This document shows, in pieces, positions 25,080 through 34,492 of a stretch of DNA of 61,225 bases. The translations under genes were made by a program, and so were the position numbers. The notes below the pieces were generated by a model that was given only the letters and a program-made list of their open reading frames with translations, was not told the origin of the DNA and did no database searches. Every line of letters begins with the position of its first letter. The first letter of the stretch is position 1. Origin of the DNA: Thermococcus sp. (lineage in GTDB: Archaea; Methanobacteriota_B; Thermococci; Thermococcales; Thermococcaceae); the NCBI RefSeq assembly GCF_027011145.1, contig NZ_JALVAO010000045.1:1-61225 (forward strand), read 5' to 3'.

Positions 25080-26863
25080 ACGTAGAACCCCAGTTCTATT
25101 CCTTCTTTACTCCATATCTCGTAACTGCTGAGGTAGTAGGTCGGGTTCTCGAAGAGCGCCGTCAGGTTCCTGTTCTCGCCGGCGACCCAGACTAGGTAGT
25201 TGCTCTCGTTGTATGGATTCCTGATGGCCATTAAAACGCTCGCCCCGGAAACGTTCTTCAGGCTTCCAACGGCGACGGTAACGTTCCCATAGGTCTTTTT
25301 CAACGTGCTGTTCTCTCCAAGAAGGAGAAAACTCGTGACGTTCCTCGTGTGGGTCAAAACCCACTCTCCATTCATTTTTTCGAAGCGGAGCGGAAACTTT
25401 TCGTCGAGTTCATTTACAAGCCGGTTCGAGACAGGACCACCGACGAGTACGATAACTCCCTCGAGGTCGGACTCCGTAACGTTAACGTCCGGTTTCACAA
25501 CGACATTTACCGGCGACGTCCACTGAGAGTAGAACTTCTCAAGGTTCTCCGCTATCCTTTCAGCGGTCTCCTTGTCTTTCTCAGTCCCGCTCGGGTCGGG
25601 ATTGGCCGTTCCGTAAACGACCACAACCCTACCAAGTTCGGCCCCTCTGTCGAAGGCCCTCAGGGGTGTAACCGGAACTTCCCTTGAGTAACCCTCGCTG
25701 ACGTTCTCTGGTGATGCAAATTTCCTCATCTCGTCGAGGATTTCCCAGACGTAGTCTGAGAAGGGCCTTCCAGTTTTCCTGCTCAGCTTTGAATAGTAGG
25801 CCGTCCTGTTGAGGAGCCACCCGACCCAGAACTCGCCCCAGGCCTTCTGCATGTTGATTGCCAGAAGGGTGTAGTTCTCGTCTACGTGACTTATCGCGTA
25901 GTCCTCCCAGGCGTCGGCAAAGCCCTCGTAGAGCATTCCAGTTCTGCTCCAGAAGTGCATGTCGTATCTGCTGAGGTAGGGCATGTCTTTCCTAATTGCA
26001 TCGACAAAGTAGGTAAGGCTTGTCAGGTTTGGATACGAGTAGATTTCCGGGACAGTGACGTCATGCCCGAGCTCGTGGTAGATAAAGCCTAGGTAGAGGA
26101 GCTCGTTTAGGTTTTCGCTCACAACGTAGTCCCTGTTGAGGGGCAGGCCGAACATGGTGTCTCTCGCCGTTTTGTAGCTCCAGAGGGTTCTCTGGGGAGT
26201 TCTCCTCACGAGGGGAAGCATCCCACCGGCACCCCAGATCTCCGTGCCGTTGATTTCGGGGCTGAAGCTGTGGCCGTGAACTGCGACGAGATATGGATGA
26301 AGGAACTCGTAGGTAACGTTGTGAACCCCCGCGTTTCTGGCCATGAACTCATCGGGAGGGAGCATTCTGAGGGCGTTCTCATAAATCCTCAGGTCCTCAG
26401 CGTAGTAGTTCTCATGGGCCTTGTAAAAGGCCGTGAAGTTGGTTTCTCTCGCGAACTCCCCGAGGGCCGGGAGAAAAGTGTCCTCGAACCACGGGTAGTT
26501 GAGTTGCGTTAGGGGTTCAATCTCAGGGGGATTCGAGCAGAGCAGGAGGTAGTACTCAAGGTTCATAAGCAGGTAGTCCCTTTCGGGAATGTTTCTCGCC
26601 TGAGACATGTATGCCTTCAAGAGTAACACCGCCCTTGAGTCTCTGAACTTTCCGAAGTGCTCCTCGACATCGGCCAGATAGCTTCCCCTGTTTATGACGA
26701 AGGTGTCGTTTCCAAAGGCGAGGTAGTAGACTATTCCAAGCAGTTCAGCGTTCGGGTCTATTTCAACGCTGACGTTGGGAGTAACCCTAAGTGAAACCGT
26801 TCCAGGGATCTCAAGCGACATCATAAAAATCGCCAGAATTACCCACGCGAGGAATCTTTTCAT
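25061..26863 (-). CDS. Secreted putative metalloprotease-like protein (HELGH motif, DUF4932-like)
   Basis: The 600-residue protein begins with a signal peptide (hydrophobic residues 4-24) and carries more than ten NxS/T glycosylation sequons, so it is exported. FIYHELGHDVT (near residue 266) is an HExxH zinc motif, and YEGFADAWEDY about 50 residues later offers a Glu as third ligand in gluzincin style. The C-terminal 200 residues look like a separate domain with VVVVYGTANPDPSGTEKD and VIVLVGGPVSNRLVNEL, resembling S-layer-associated domains. No C-terminal anchor is seen. TATA box CCTTATAACC lies at 26893-26902. Protease activity is inferred from the motif only. Confidence 0.68.
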   Translation of the reverse strand: MKRFLAWVILAIFMMSLEIPGTVSLRVTPNVSVEIDPNAELLGIVYYLAFGNDTFVINRGSYLADVEEHFGKFRDSRAVLLLKAYMSQARNIPERDYLLMNLEYYLLLCSNPPEIEPLTQLNYPWFEDTFLPALGEFARETNFTAFYKAHENYYAEDLRIYENALRMLPPDEFMARNAGVHNVTYEFLHPYLVAVHGHSFSPEINGTEIWGAGGMLPLVRRTPQRTLWSYKTARDTMFGLPLNRDYVVSENLNELLYLGFIYHELGHDVTVPEIYSYPNLTSLTYFVDAIRKDMPYLSRYDMHFWSRTGMLYEGFADAWEDYAISHVDENYTLLAINMQKAWGEFWVGWLLNRTAYYSKLSRKTGRPFSDYVWEILDEMRKFASPENVSEGYSREVPVTPLRAFDRGAELGRVVVVYGTANPDPSGTEKDKETAERIAENLEKFYSQWTSPVNVVVKPDVNVTESDLEGVIVLVGGPVSNRLVNELDEKFPLRFEKMNGEWVLTHTRNVTSFLLLGENSTLKKTYGNVTVAVGSLKNVSGASVLMAIRNPYNESNYLVWVAGENRNLTALFENPTYYLSSYEIWSKEGIELGFYVQPVSS

Positions 26864-26914
26864 GACATCACCTAGTGGTAGTGAATGGAATGGGTTATAA
26901 GGGTTGCGGGGGAG

Positions 26915-26955
26915 GTTTTAAAACGGACAGTCCGACATGGGTTAGGGTGACCTAA
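26915..26955 (+). promoter_or_regulatory. Promoter with two dyads before the metal-binding lipoprotein-like gene
   Basis: A TATA element GTTTTAAAAC (26915-26924) is followed by CGGAC-A-GTCCG (26924-26934) and by TTAGG-GTGA-CCTAA (26942-26955). The second dyad resembles DtxR/MntR/IdeR-type operators and contains the ribosome site GGTGA, ending one base before the ATG. A metal-dependent repressor could thus block this gene; no such regulator is encoded nearby. Confidence 0.5.
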
Positions 26956-26956
26956 G

Positions 26957-27940
26957 ATGAGAAGGGTGTTAATAGTAATTGCCCTGCTGATGATTGGCCT
27001 CGTTCCAGTGAACGGTGTCTCAGCAGAGAAAAGCGTTACTGTGGTTGCTACAATAGCACCAATAGCCTCAATAGTTCAGGAGGCGTTTCCGGGCGTAAAC
27101 GTCGAAGTTATAGTCCCCCCGGGCGTGGACCCCCACGACTACCAGCTGACGGCTCAACAGGTCGAGCTGTTGTCCCGGGCGGGAGTTATAGTGACCACCG
27201 GGGGACACCTGCCGGTTGAGAAGAGGATTGCCGAGCTTGAAAAGGAAGGAACGATAACTGGGAAGGCCCTCTTCGTGGGTGACTACATGAAATACGGCTT
27301 TCACTATGCAAAGGAATACTGGTATCACAACAAGGACAACCCACACGGCGTCTGGCTCGACCCATATAACGCTATAGCCATAGCAGAGGCCACTGAAAAA
27401 GCGCTGATTGAAGTTGACCCGGCGAACGCGCAGACTTATCAAAGGGACTTCGAAAAGTTCGGGGAGAGGGTTCTGGCAATAGTTAAGGCCTACAAGTCCC
27501 TCGCACCAAAAAACGCCACCGCTGTAATCCAGATGCCCCCCGATGAGTACGCCCTCGACTGGCTCGGGATAAAGGCTATAGCGTCAATAAAACCTGAAGA
27601 AGAAGTTCCTGCCGTTGGTGTCGATGAACTACTCCCCCAGGCTGAGAGGAGCTCGCTTATAGTCTACGGCTCCGACAGCCCGGAACAGCTTAAAAAAGCC
27701 TCTATTGAACTTGCCCAAAAGAGCGGAAAGCCCCTGGCAGAGATAACGGTCTTCTGGAGTTCCGGAAACTATACTGAATGGCTGATAAAGAACACAGCCT
27801 CGATACTCAGGGCAATATCAACTCCAAAGAACGTGGAGAAGCCGGAAAAAAGCGAAAACACCGCCGTTACCTACGCTTTCCTTGCCCTTGTTACGGGTGT
27901 TGTTCTGGGGACAGCTCTCGGGGTGATATTGAAAAAATGA
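26957..27940 (+). CDS. Zinc/manganese ABC transporter substrate-binding protein (ZnuA-like, membrane anchored)
   Basis: The 327-residue protein has an N-terminal signal segment, then the A-1 family metal site: His in VDPHDYQLT, His in TTGGHLPVEK, His in NPHGVWLDP and Asp in YGSDSPEQ. A His-bearing loop (FHYAKEYWYH) precedes the third ligand. There is no lipobox; instead a C-terminal hydrophobic segment (about residues 302-324) followed by two lysines anchors it outside the membrane. It would deliver Zn or Mn to an ABC permease, but none of that type is adjacent. Dyads in the promoter suggest metal control. Confidence 0.88.
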   Translation: MRRVLIVIALLMIGLVPVNGVSAEKSVTVVATIAPIASIVQEAFPGVNVEVIVPPGVDPHDYQLTAQQVELLSRAGVIVTTGGHLPVEKRIAELEKEGTITGKALFVGDYMKYGFHYAKEYWYHNKDNPHGVWLDPYNAIAIAEATEKALIEVDPANAQTYQRDFEKFGERVLAIVKAYKSLAPKNATAVIQMPPDEYALDWLGIKAIASIKPEEEVPAVGVDELLPQAERSSLIVYGSDSPEQLKKASIELAQKSGKPLAEITVFWSSGNYTEWLIKNTASILRAISTPKNVEKPEKSENTAVTYAFLALVTGVVLGTALGVILKK

Positions 27941-27945
27941 AAGAA

Positions 27946-28857
27946 TCACTCGCGCTTGTAGGGCCTTCCGTCCCACTTGGGTGGCCTTGCCCTTCCTATT
28001 ATTCCCGCGACCACTATCAGTGTCACCACGTAGGGCAGGGTCGCTATGAACTGCCAGGGTATCGTTCCGGCGAGCCATGGGTTGTTCTGAATGTAGATGG
28101 CGAAGTTGTCGAAGAATCCGAAGAGGAACGCTCCTCCAAGGGCTATCAGCGGATTCCAGCCACTGAAGACCATGTTGGCCAGGGCTATGAAACCCCTTCC
28201 AGCGGCTATCGTCTTGGTCACCGTTCCAAGCCAGTCTACGCTGAGGTAAGCCCCTGCAACTCCAGCTAAGGCGCTCGCTATTAAAACTGCAGTGAAGCGG
28301 TAGAGCTCGACGTTTATTCCGAGTGCATCGGCCGCTTCGGGGTTCTCACCAACCGCCCTTATTCTCAGGCCGAATGGCGTCTTGAACAGCACCCACCAGG
28401 CTATTATCGCGACCGCTATAGTTATTGGCACGAGGGGGCTCAGGGAGTTTCCGAAGGCGTCCATCCACAGCGGGCTAATTTGGGCATTACTGGGAACCTG
28501 GTGCTGGCCGGCGGTTCCCCAGTAGGCCCTTATTCCAAAGGCCACCGCACCGTAGCCAAGGAGGTTGAGGCCTATGCCGGGAATCACGTGGTCGCCCTTC
28601 AGGTAAACCGTCAAGACGCCGTGGAGGACACCGAAGAGGAGTCCGATAAAGGCACCGCCAAGAAGGCCAATCCAGCCGTTGCCGGCTAACTCTGCAAAGA
28701 TTGCCCCGAAGAATGCCCCGAACATCAGAATTCCCTCGTAGCCTATGTTGACGACACCGGCCCTCTCGCTTATCACCGCGCCTATGCTCGTCAGGGCTAT
28801 AGGAACCATCGCCGCGAGTGACCCGAGGAGAAGGCTGATTACCATTGTCTCGTTCAT
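27946..28857 (-). CDS. Nucleoside-type ABC transporter permease, second subunit
   Basis: This 303-residue membrane protein has about eight to nine helices and the BPD_transp_2 features NIGYEGILMFGAFFGA, RAVGENPEAADALGI and GFIALANMVFSGWNP. It pairs with the permease encoded just upstream, with which it overlaps by 4 bp. The set resembles bacterial nucleoside importers of the NupQ/YufQ kind. It is the last gene of the operon and ends 5 bp from the convergent metal-binding protein gene. Confidence 0.88.
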   Translation of the reverse strand: MNETMVISLLLGSLAAMVPIALTSIGAVISERAGVVNIGYEGILMFGAFFGAIFAELAGNGWIGLLGGAFIGLLFGVLHGVLTVYLKGDHVIPGIGLNLLGYGAVAFGIRAYWGTAGQHQVPSNAQISPLWMDAFGNSLSPLVPITIAVAIIAWWVLFKTPFGLRIRAVGENPEAADALGINVELYRFTAVLIASALAGVAGAYLSVDWLGTVTKTIAAGRGFIALANMVFSGWNPLIALGGAFLFGFFDNFAIYIQNNPWLAGTIPWQFIATLPYVVTLIVVAGIIGRARPPKWDGRPYKRE

Positions 28858-29900
28858 GCCTTCCCCCTCCTGAAGAGCTTTGCGAATATGTCGAGCAGAC
28901 CGGGAACGGCAACGGCTATGATGATGATTCCCTCGATGACTTTGACCATCTCAAGGGGAACGTGGGCGTACTGTTGCATTGCCGTCGCTCCAGCGCTCAG
29001 CGCTCCGAAGAGTATTCCCGCAAAAATTATGCCGAGCGGATGATTCCTTCCGACAAGAGAAACGCCTATTCCATCGAAACCGTAGCCGTAGACGTTGGCC
29101 AGTCCCTGGGTTATTGCATAGCTTGGGGGCGTGCCCATCACTATCCCTGCACCAGCTAATCCCGCGGTCATTCCTCCAATGACAAAGGACCAGATTGCCG
29201 AGCGCTTGGGGTTTATTCCGCCGTATTCCGCCGCCCTCGGGTTCTGACCACTGGTTCTGAGTTCGTAGCCGAGTTTGGTGTGCCACATCACCACAAAGAC
29301 AATCACCGCGGTTATTATTGCGATTACAAACGCCCATGAAAGGCTCGTGTTCTTTACAAGGAGAGGCAACCTTGCCGAGGGGGGAACTGGAAGTGTACTG
29401 TTGGGGTCCTTAGGGTTGTAGTAAACGCTGACGGCCAGCCAGCTGACGAGGAAGAAGGCAATCCAGTTGAACATTATCGTTGAGATAACTTCGTGAACTC
29501 CGCGGTAGACTTTAAGAACTGCCGCTGGAAGGGCCCACAGGGCTCCAATGAGAAGGCCAGCTAGGAGGCCCGCTATTGGGTTCTGGAGATACTGGGTTAC
29601 TATTATAGCCGCTATCGCACCGAAGTAAACGGTTCCCTCGGCACCGATGTTAAAGAGCCCGGTTCTAGCACCTATCGCGAAGGTTATCGCCGTCAGTATT
29701 AGCGGGGCGGATTTGCTCAGTGTTTCCGCAATACCGTCTATTGATCCCAGTGAGCCTTTTATAAGCCAGTAATAGGCGGAACCAGCACTATAGCCACTGA
29801 ACCAGAGGACGAGTGCTCCAACAAACGCACCTATGAGGATGGCTAGAACGCTCTCAGCAACGGGCTTTGCGTATCCCCTGAGCTCATTTTTGAGGCTCAA
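28854..29900 (-). CDS. Nucleoside-type ABC transporter permease, first subunit
   Basis: This 348-residue membrane protein has RTGLFNIGAEGTVYFGA, RTSGQNPRAAEYGGI and GVSLVGRNHPLGIIFAGILFG, typical of the BPD_transp_2 family permeases paired with BMP binding proteins (NupP/YufP). TTG 29900 is favoured because GGAGGTG ends 6 nt before it; GTG 29909 overlaps that site. Its first bases overlap the ATPase gene by 17 bp. A longer extracellular loop (VYYNPKDPNSTLPVPPSAR) marks it off from the second permease. Confidence 0.88.
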   Translation of the reverse strand: MSLKNELRGYAKPVAESVLAILIGAFVGALVLWFSGYSAGSAYYWLIKGSLGSIDGIAETLSKSAPLILTAITFAIGARTGLFNIGAEGTVYFGAIAAIIVTQYLQNPIAGLLAGLLIGALWALPAAVLKVYRGVHEVISTIMFNWIAFFLVSWLAVSVYYNPKDPNSTLPVPPSARLPLLVKNTSLSWAFVIAIITAVIVFVVMWHTKLGYELRTSGQNPRAAEYGGINPKRSAIWSFVIGGMTAGLAGAGIVMGTPPSYAITQGLANVYGYGFDGIGVSLVGRNHPLGIIFAGILFGALSAGATAMQQYAHVPLEMVKVIEGIIIIAVAVPGLLDIFAKLFRRGKA

Positions 29901-31419
29901 CTTTAACACCTCCCATCATGAGTCCAATCTGTTCTTCGGTAACTTCATCGGGTTTCACTATGCCCATGAACTGTCCTTCGTACATTATGGCCATCCTGTC
30001 GCTGAGCTGGAGAACCTCATCGAGGTCGGCCGAGACGAGAAGAACTGCCTTGTCTTCGTTTCTCAGCTTGACCAAGTAGTTTCTTATGTACTCTGTCGAG
30101 GCAACGTCAACACCGCGCGTTGGCTGTGCCGCTATGATAAATTCCGGCTTCTTGCTTACTTCCCTCGCCACTATGAGCTTCTGCTGGTTTCCACCGCTCA
30201 GGCTTTTAACTGGTGCCTTGGTTCCCGGAGCACTGACCTCGAACTCCTCAATCAGCCTTTTCGCGTGTTCTTCTGCCCTGTTCCAGTCGAGTAGAAAACC
30301 CTTCGAGAACTCCTTTCTCCAGTGCATTCCGAGGATGGAGTTCTCGGTTACTGTCATTTCCAGAATTAATCCCATGTGGGTTCTATCCTCCGGAATGTGG
30401 GCCATTCCCATGTCGTAGAGCTCTCTGGGTTTTTTGCCGGTGATGTCAACGCCTTTGAGGTAAACCTTGCCCTTTTCCACCTTTCTCAATCCCGCTATGG
30501 CCTCTATCAGCTCGCTCTGACCGTTGCCCTCAACACCTGCTATGCCAAAAATCTCTCCAGCGCGAACCTCGAAGGTGAGCCCCCTTACTGCTTCTTCTCC
30601 CCTGTCTCCCTTCACCCAGAGGTTCTCAACTCTGAACACAACATCCCCGGGCTCTTTTGGGGGCTTTTCGATTCTTAGAACGACGTCCCTTCCGACCATC
30701 ATCCTCGCGAGGAGCTGGGGCGTTGCCTCGCTCGTCTTGACGGTTCCGACGACTTCCCCTTTCCTTATGACCGTAACCCTGTCCGTTATCTCCATGACCT
30801 CGTTGAGCTTGTGGCTGATGAAGATGATTGTTTTTCCCTGTTCTTTGAGCTTTCTCAGGACTGCGAAGAGTTCTTTGACTTCTATTGGGGTAAGAACAGC
30901 CGTGGGCTCGTCGAGAATCAGAATGTTGACATCACGGTATAGCATCTTTAAAATTTCAATCCTCTGCTGGACTCCGACGGGAAGGTTTTCAACGGGAACG
31001 TCCAGCGGAACCTGGAAGTTCAGCTCGTCCATTAGCTTTTGGAGCTTCTTTCTAGCATTTTCCACGTCAATCTTCGAGAGTAAGCCGTGTCCTTCCATTC
31101 CGAGGATGATGTTCTCAAGGGCGTTGAAAACCTCAACAAGGGTGAAGTGCTGGTGCACCATTCCAATACCGTTCGCTATAGCATCGGCGGGACTCTTAAA
31201 GCGGACTTCTTTTCCCCTAAGAAAGATTTTACCCTTTGTTGGCTTTAGCATACCAAAGAGGATTTTCATGAGCGTGGTTTTTCCGGCACCGTTCTCGCCG
31301 AGAAGACCGAGGATTTCACCTTCATAAACCTCAATCGTAACACCTTTCAGGGCTACTGTTCCATCAGGATAAACTTTGACAATGTCTCTCATCTCAAGCA
31401 CTGGAGTTCTCTCTTCCAT
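29884..31419 (-). CDS. Nucleoside/sugar-type ABC transporter ATPase (two ATP-binding domains)
   Basis: The 511-residue protein joins two ABC domains. The first has Walker A GENGAGKTTLMKI, the signature-like LPVGVQQRIEI and Walker B LILDEPTAVLTP. The second has a degenerate Walker A (GVEGNGQSELIEA), a true signature SLSGGNQQKLIVA and AAQPTRGVDV. This is the RbsA/NupO layout in which only one site is likely to hydrolyse ATP. ATG 31419 follows GGAGGTGATAGGA; the open frame extends 34 codons upstream without support. Confidence 0.92.
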   Translation of the reverse strand: MEERTPVLEMRDIVKVYPDGTVALKGVTIEVYEGEILGLLGENGAGKTTLMKILFGMLKPTKGKIFLRGKEVRFKSPADAIANGIGMVHQHFTLVEVFNALENIILGMEGHGLLSKIDVENARKKLQKLMDELNFQVPLDVPVENLPVGVQQRIEILKMLYRDVNILILDEPTAVLTPIEVKELFAVLRKLKEQGKTIIFISHKLNEVMEITDRVTVIRKGEVVGTVKTSEATPQLLARMMVGRDVVLRIEKPPKEPGDVVFRVENLWVKGDRGEEAVRGLTFEVRAGEIFGIAGVEGNGQSELIEAIAGLRKVEKGKVYLKGVDITGKKPRELYDMGMAHIPEDRTHMGLILEMTVTENSILGMHWRKEFSKGFLLDWNRAEEHAKRLIEEFEVSAPGTKAPVKSLSGGNQQKLIVAREVSKKPEFIIAAQPTRGVDVASTEYIRNYLVKLRNEDKAVLLVSADLDEVLQLSDRMAIMYEGQFMGIVKPDEVTEEQIGLMMGGVKVEPQK

Positions 31420-31462
31420 TCCTATCACCTCCAAAAGGGAAAACAAAAAAGGGGAAAAGAAT

Positions 31463-32773
31463 TCACTGCTTGTGGTTCTTGTAGTAGTCGAGGGCCCAGT
31501 AAGCACCGAAGCGGTAGCCACCCTCGAACTTGTAGAGAACCGGAATCTCCATACCGAGGACGATTCCGATGGTGTCCTTGTGGTCGTTGAGCGCTATAAG
31601 TGCCGCGAGGGCACCGGCGAGGGCTGAACCCTCGTTCTCCTTGAAGAGGACCATCTGGACGTTGTGTGGCATATTCGGATCGTAACCGTCAATAATGACG
31701 AACCTCTGCTTTGGATACTCCTTGGCAACCTGCTTAACCGCGTTGGTCATCATAAAGCCGACGGCTATTATTATGTCGTACTCTCCGGTCTTGGCGAGGC
31801 TCCTGAGGTTCGGGAGGTAGTCGTTCTCGCTGTTGCTCTGTATCTCGGTGAGCTGTAGACCGAACTCCTTGGCGGCCCTTTCGGCACCCATGTAGGCCAT
31901 GTCGTTGAAGCTCAGGTCACCCCTGCCACCGACGTCGTAAACTATGGCTATCTTTTTGGTGTTCTTCCTCTCGTTGAGGGTCTTGTTGAAGTATGTTTCT
32001 GGCTTTGGCTCCTTGGCAGCCCACTCCTTGGCGTATTTCTCCATTACTGTCCAGTTCTGAGCCTTCCTAAGGAGCTCGATCTGGTCTTTAGCTGTAGCCT
32101 TGGGGACGAGAATCTTTCCACTTATTATCTCCTGCTGAAGCTGGTCAACCGCCTGCCATATCCATGCCGGAACCTGCTGGCGGGTCTTGTTAAGGTATTC
32201 AAGGAGTTGCTCCTCGTTCTGGAATCCGAGGTCCTTAAGCTTCTTCTCCCTTACATCGGGCGGGAGGGAGTCGAACATGGCCTTGACATCTTGAAGTGTG
32301 CTGAGTTTGACACCACCTTCCTTGAGGCCAAGTTCTATAACGCCACCTCTAAACTGGTTCTCCTCTGCTTGCTTGACGGCGTTGTAGACACCAACATCAA
32401 CGCGCTTCATCATGCTTGCTATTATAACTCCTGGCTTGATCCAATCCTGGGCGGAGTCGACACCAATCGCGAATGGTGGGCCCATCTTCTTGTTGTGAGC
32501 CTTTAGGTAGTCCCCGACGGCCTCGAAAACACCGAGACCGGTTCCACCTGCGACCTGGTAAATTACCCAAGCACCCTGCTGAAGCTGGGCCTGTGCGGCC
32601 TGCTTACCCTTCGCAGGGTCACCAAAGGAACCGGTGTAGGTGTATAGGATGTTTATCTTTGTAGGTACGTTGGTTGCCGTTCCTGTTGAAGTTCCACCAC
32701 CGCTGATACAGCCGCTGGCCACGACGCTAAGGGCCATAAGGCCCACCAACAACAAACCGAACAGCTTTCGCAT
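31463..32773 (-). CDS. BMP-family substrate-binding lipoprotein with swapped halves (circular permutation)
   Basis: The 436-residue protein has a lipoprotein signal ending in VASGC (Cys22) and a Gly/Ser/Thr linker. In BMP proteins (PnrA, Med, TmpC) the order is VYDVGG, DKSFN, YxPNLR, VGF, FKExEGS, GMExPVxxKFExGY and then YTGSFxDPAKGK, GGTGLG, GVDSAQ, KRVDVxVY. Here the second half comes first (YTGSFGDPAKGKQAA near residue 50, GGTGLGVFEA, GVDSAQDWIKP, MKRVDVGVY), and the first half comes last (KKIAIVYDVGGRGDLSFNDMA near residue 265, FKENEGSALAG, IPVLYKFEGGYRFGAYWAL), stopping where the missing half should begin. Both halves are complete. It heads the ABC operon and would bind nucleosides. TATA-like TATTTATC is near 32825. 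Confidence 0.88.
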   Translation of the reverse strand: MRKLFGLLLVGLMALSVVASGCISGGGTSTGTATNVPTKINILYTYTGSFGDPAKGKQAAQAQLQQGAWVIYQVAGGTGLGVFEAVGDYLKAHNKKMGPPFAIGVDSAQDWIKPGVIIASMMKRVDVGVYNAVKQAEENQFRGGVIELGLKEGGVKLSTLQDVKAMFDSLPPDVREKKLKDLGFQNEEQLLEYLNKTRQQVPAWIWQAVDQLQQEIISGKILVPKATAKDQIELLRKAQNWTVMEKYAKEWAAKEPKPETYFNKTLNERKNTKKIAIVYDVGGRGDLSFNDMAYMGAERAAKEFGLQLTEIQSNSENDYLPNLRSLAKTGEYDIIIAVGFMMTNAVKQVAKEYPKQRFVIIDGYDPNMPHNVQMVLFKENEGSALAGALAALIALNDHKDTIGIVLGMEIPVLYKFEGGYRFGAYWALDYYKNHKQ

Positions 32774-32903
32774 AGCCTAACACACCTCATCTTATTTTGT
32801 AAAGGTTTATTCGTAAGGGCTCCGATAAATACTTTGCGGTGTCCACCTGTATCCAAACGGACGAAAATAATTTAACCTCGACACAAAAGTTAAAGGGAAG
32901 CGT

Positions 32904-33383
32904 ATGCTGAGGGAGATACTCAACCTCGACTCGGGCATTGTGATGGTCTCAGGGGGAGGCAGAAAGATAGCGAGGATTTACTTCCAATCGTGGGTAAAGC
33001 GGAGAAGAAAGGCCCTAGCTGAAGGGCTTCCTTTTTCAGTCGAGGGCGAAGTCTACGTTGGAAACCCCTTCCTGGCGGACTTTCCGGTTTATCTAATCGT
33101 CAATCCTCTGGCCAGAAAAAGTGTCGAGCGGGAAAAGTTGCTCCACTGGCTTGAACTTAAACGCAAGGAGGAAAAGCTCGTTCTCCTCTATGAGGAGCGC
33201 TACGTCGGGGATTCGATAGTCAGATACAGACTTAGGAACTACCTCGACTACCTCATAGCCTACCGGAGGGAAACTGTAGGAGTAGAGATTTTGAACGTTT
33301 ATAAGCTCGAAAACGGCCGGGTTGTTGAGAGGAAGACATACATAAGGCGCCCGATGACGAGTGGCTTCGGGTCTGAGAGGTGA
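32904..33383 (+). CDS. Hypothetical protein upstream of ftsY
   Basis: This 159-residue protein is not recognised. It is basic, has no membrane segment, and has alternating strands and helices; [15 protein letters not shown] and [20 protein letters not shown] are the most distinctive parts. ATG 32904 follows AAGGGAAGCGT. It lies divergent from the BMP operon and 62 bp before the ftsY start, with a TATA box of ftsY (TTTTTATATG) overlapping its downstream flank. Confidence 0.6.
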   Translation: MLREILNLDSGIVMVSGGGRKIARIYFQSWVKRRRKALAEGLPFSVEGEVYVGNPFLADFPVYLIVNPLARKSVEREKLLHWLELKRKEEKLVLLYEERYVGDSIVRYRLRNYLDYLIAYRRETVGVEILNVYKLENGRVVERKTYIRRPMTSGFGSER

Positions 33384-33445
33384 TGACACCAGCTATCGCC
33401 GAGGGCTTTTTATATGCCTTCCCCATTTCTTCTCAGGGTGAGAAC

Positions 33446-34432
33446 ATGTTTGGAAAGCTCAGGGAAAAGCTCAGGAAGTTCACCAAACAGGTGGAGGAGA
33501 AGATAGAGGAAGAGGAGAAAAAGGTCGAGAAAAAAGTTGAAACCGAGAAAAAGCCGGGTATAGTTGAGAGGCTTCTTCAGGTTGAGATTAAGGAGAAAGA
33601 CGTTGAAGATGCACTTGATGAACTTGAGCTTGAACTCCTTGAGGCGGACGTTGCTCTTGAAACGGTTGAAGCACTCAGAGAGAAAATCAAAGAAAAGCTC
33701 GTTGGGAAGAAGGTCCGCATAGGAACCAACAAGGCCAAGCTTATAGAAAACGCCCTTAGGGAGGCGATACTTGAGATTCTGACCCCCGAGAAAAAGCTCG
33801 ACCTCTTGGAGATGATTCGCTCCAAAGAGGAGAAGCCCTTTGTCATAGTTTTCGTCGGTTTCAACGGCTCGGGTAAGACTACGACAATAGCGAAGCTTGC
33901 CCACTGGCTGAAGAAGAACGGGTTAAGCGTTGTCGTGGCGGCGAGTGACACCTTCAGGGCCGGGGCCATAGAACAGCTGGAAGAGCACGCGAAGCGCGTC
34001 GGTGTTAAAGTTATCAAGCGCGATTACGGAGCCGACCCGGCGGCGGTGGCCTACGATGCCATACAGCACGCGAAGGCGAGGGGGATAGATGTCGTTCTCG
34101 TTGACACCGCCGGGAGGAACGAGCTCAACAGGAACCTCATGGACGAGATGAAGAAAATAGTCCGCGTCACGAAGCCTGACCTCGTTATCTTTGTCGGTGA
34201 CAGTCTGAGCGGAAACGCGGTTGTTGAACAGGCCAAGCAGTTCAACGAGGCGGTGAGAATAGACGGCGTGATTTTGACGAAGCTCGACGCAGATGCCAGA
34301 GGTGGAGCGGCTCTGAGCATAAGCCACGCTATTGGAGCGCCGATACTCTTCGTCGGCGTCGGCCAGGGCTACGATGATTTGAAGCCCTTCGACGAAAAGT
34401 GGTTCGTGGATAGGATTTTCGGGGAGGAGTGA
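33446..34432 (+). CDS. ftsY: Signal recognition particle receptor FtsY
   Basis: The 328-residue protein has an acidic, Lys/Glu-rich N-terminal A region ([14 protein letters not shown]), an N domain and the GTPase G domain with [42 protein letters not shown] and [10 protein letters not shown]. It receives ribosomes carried by the signal recognition particle at the membrane. ATG 33446 follows GGGTGAGAAC; the open frame runs 22 codons further but across the TATA box (TTTTTATATG, about 33408-33417). Confidence 0.95.
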   Translation: MFGKLREKLRKFTKQVEEKIEEEEKKVEKKVETEKKPGIVERLLQVEIKEKDVEDALDELELELLEADVALETVEALREKIKEKLVGKKVRIGTNKAKLIENALREAILEILTPEKKLDLLEMIRSKEEKPFVIVFVGFNGSGKTTTIAKLAHWLKKNGLSVVVAASDTFRAGAIEQLEEHAKRVGVKVIKRDYGADPAAVAYDAIQHAKARGIDVVLVDTAGRNELNRNLMDEMKKIVRVTKPDLVIFVGDSLSGNAVVEQAKQFNEAVRIDGVILTKLDADARGGAALSISHAIGAPILFVGVGQGYDDLKPFDEKWFVDRIFGEE

Positions 34433-34492
34433 GCTGTTTTTATTCTTCCTTGCCCAACGCCAGTTTTTAGTTCTTGTTCTAAGGTCAGGCAA

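Noticed and set aside
32640-32773. Idea that the BMP gene is simply truncated or frameshifted
   Set aside because: The frame is open over 436 codons and both halves are complete with all motifs; only their order differs.
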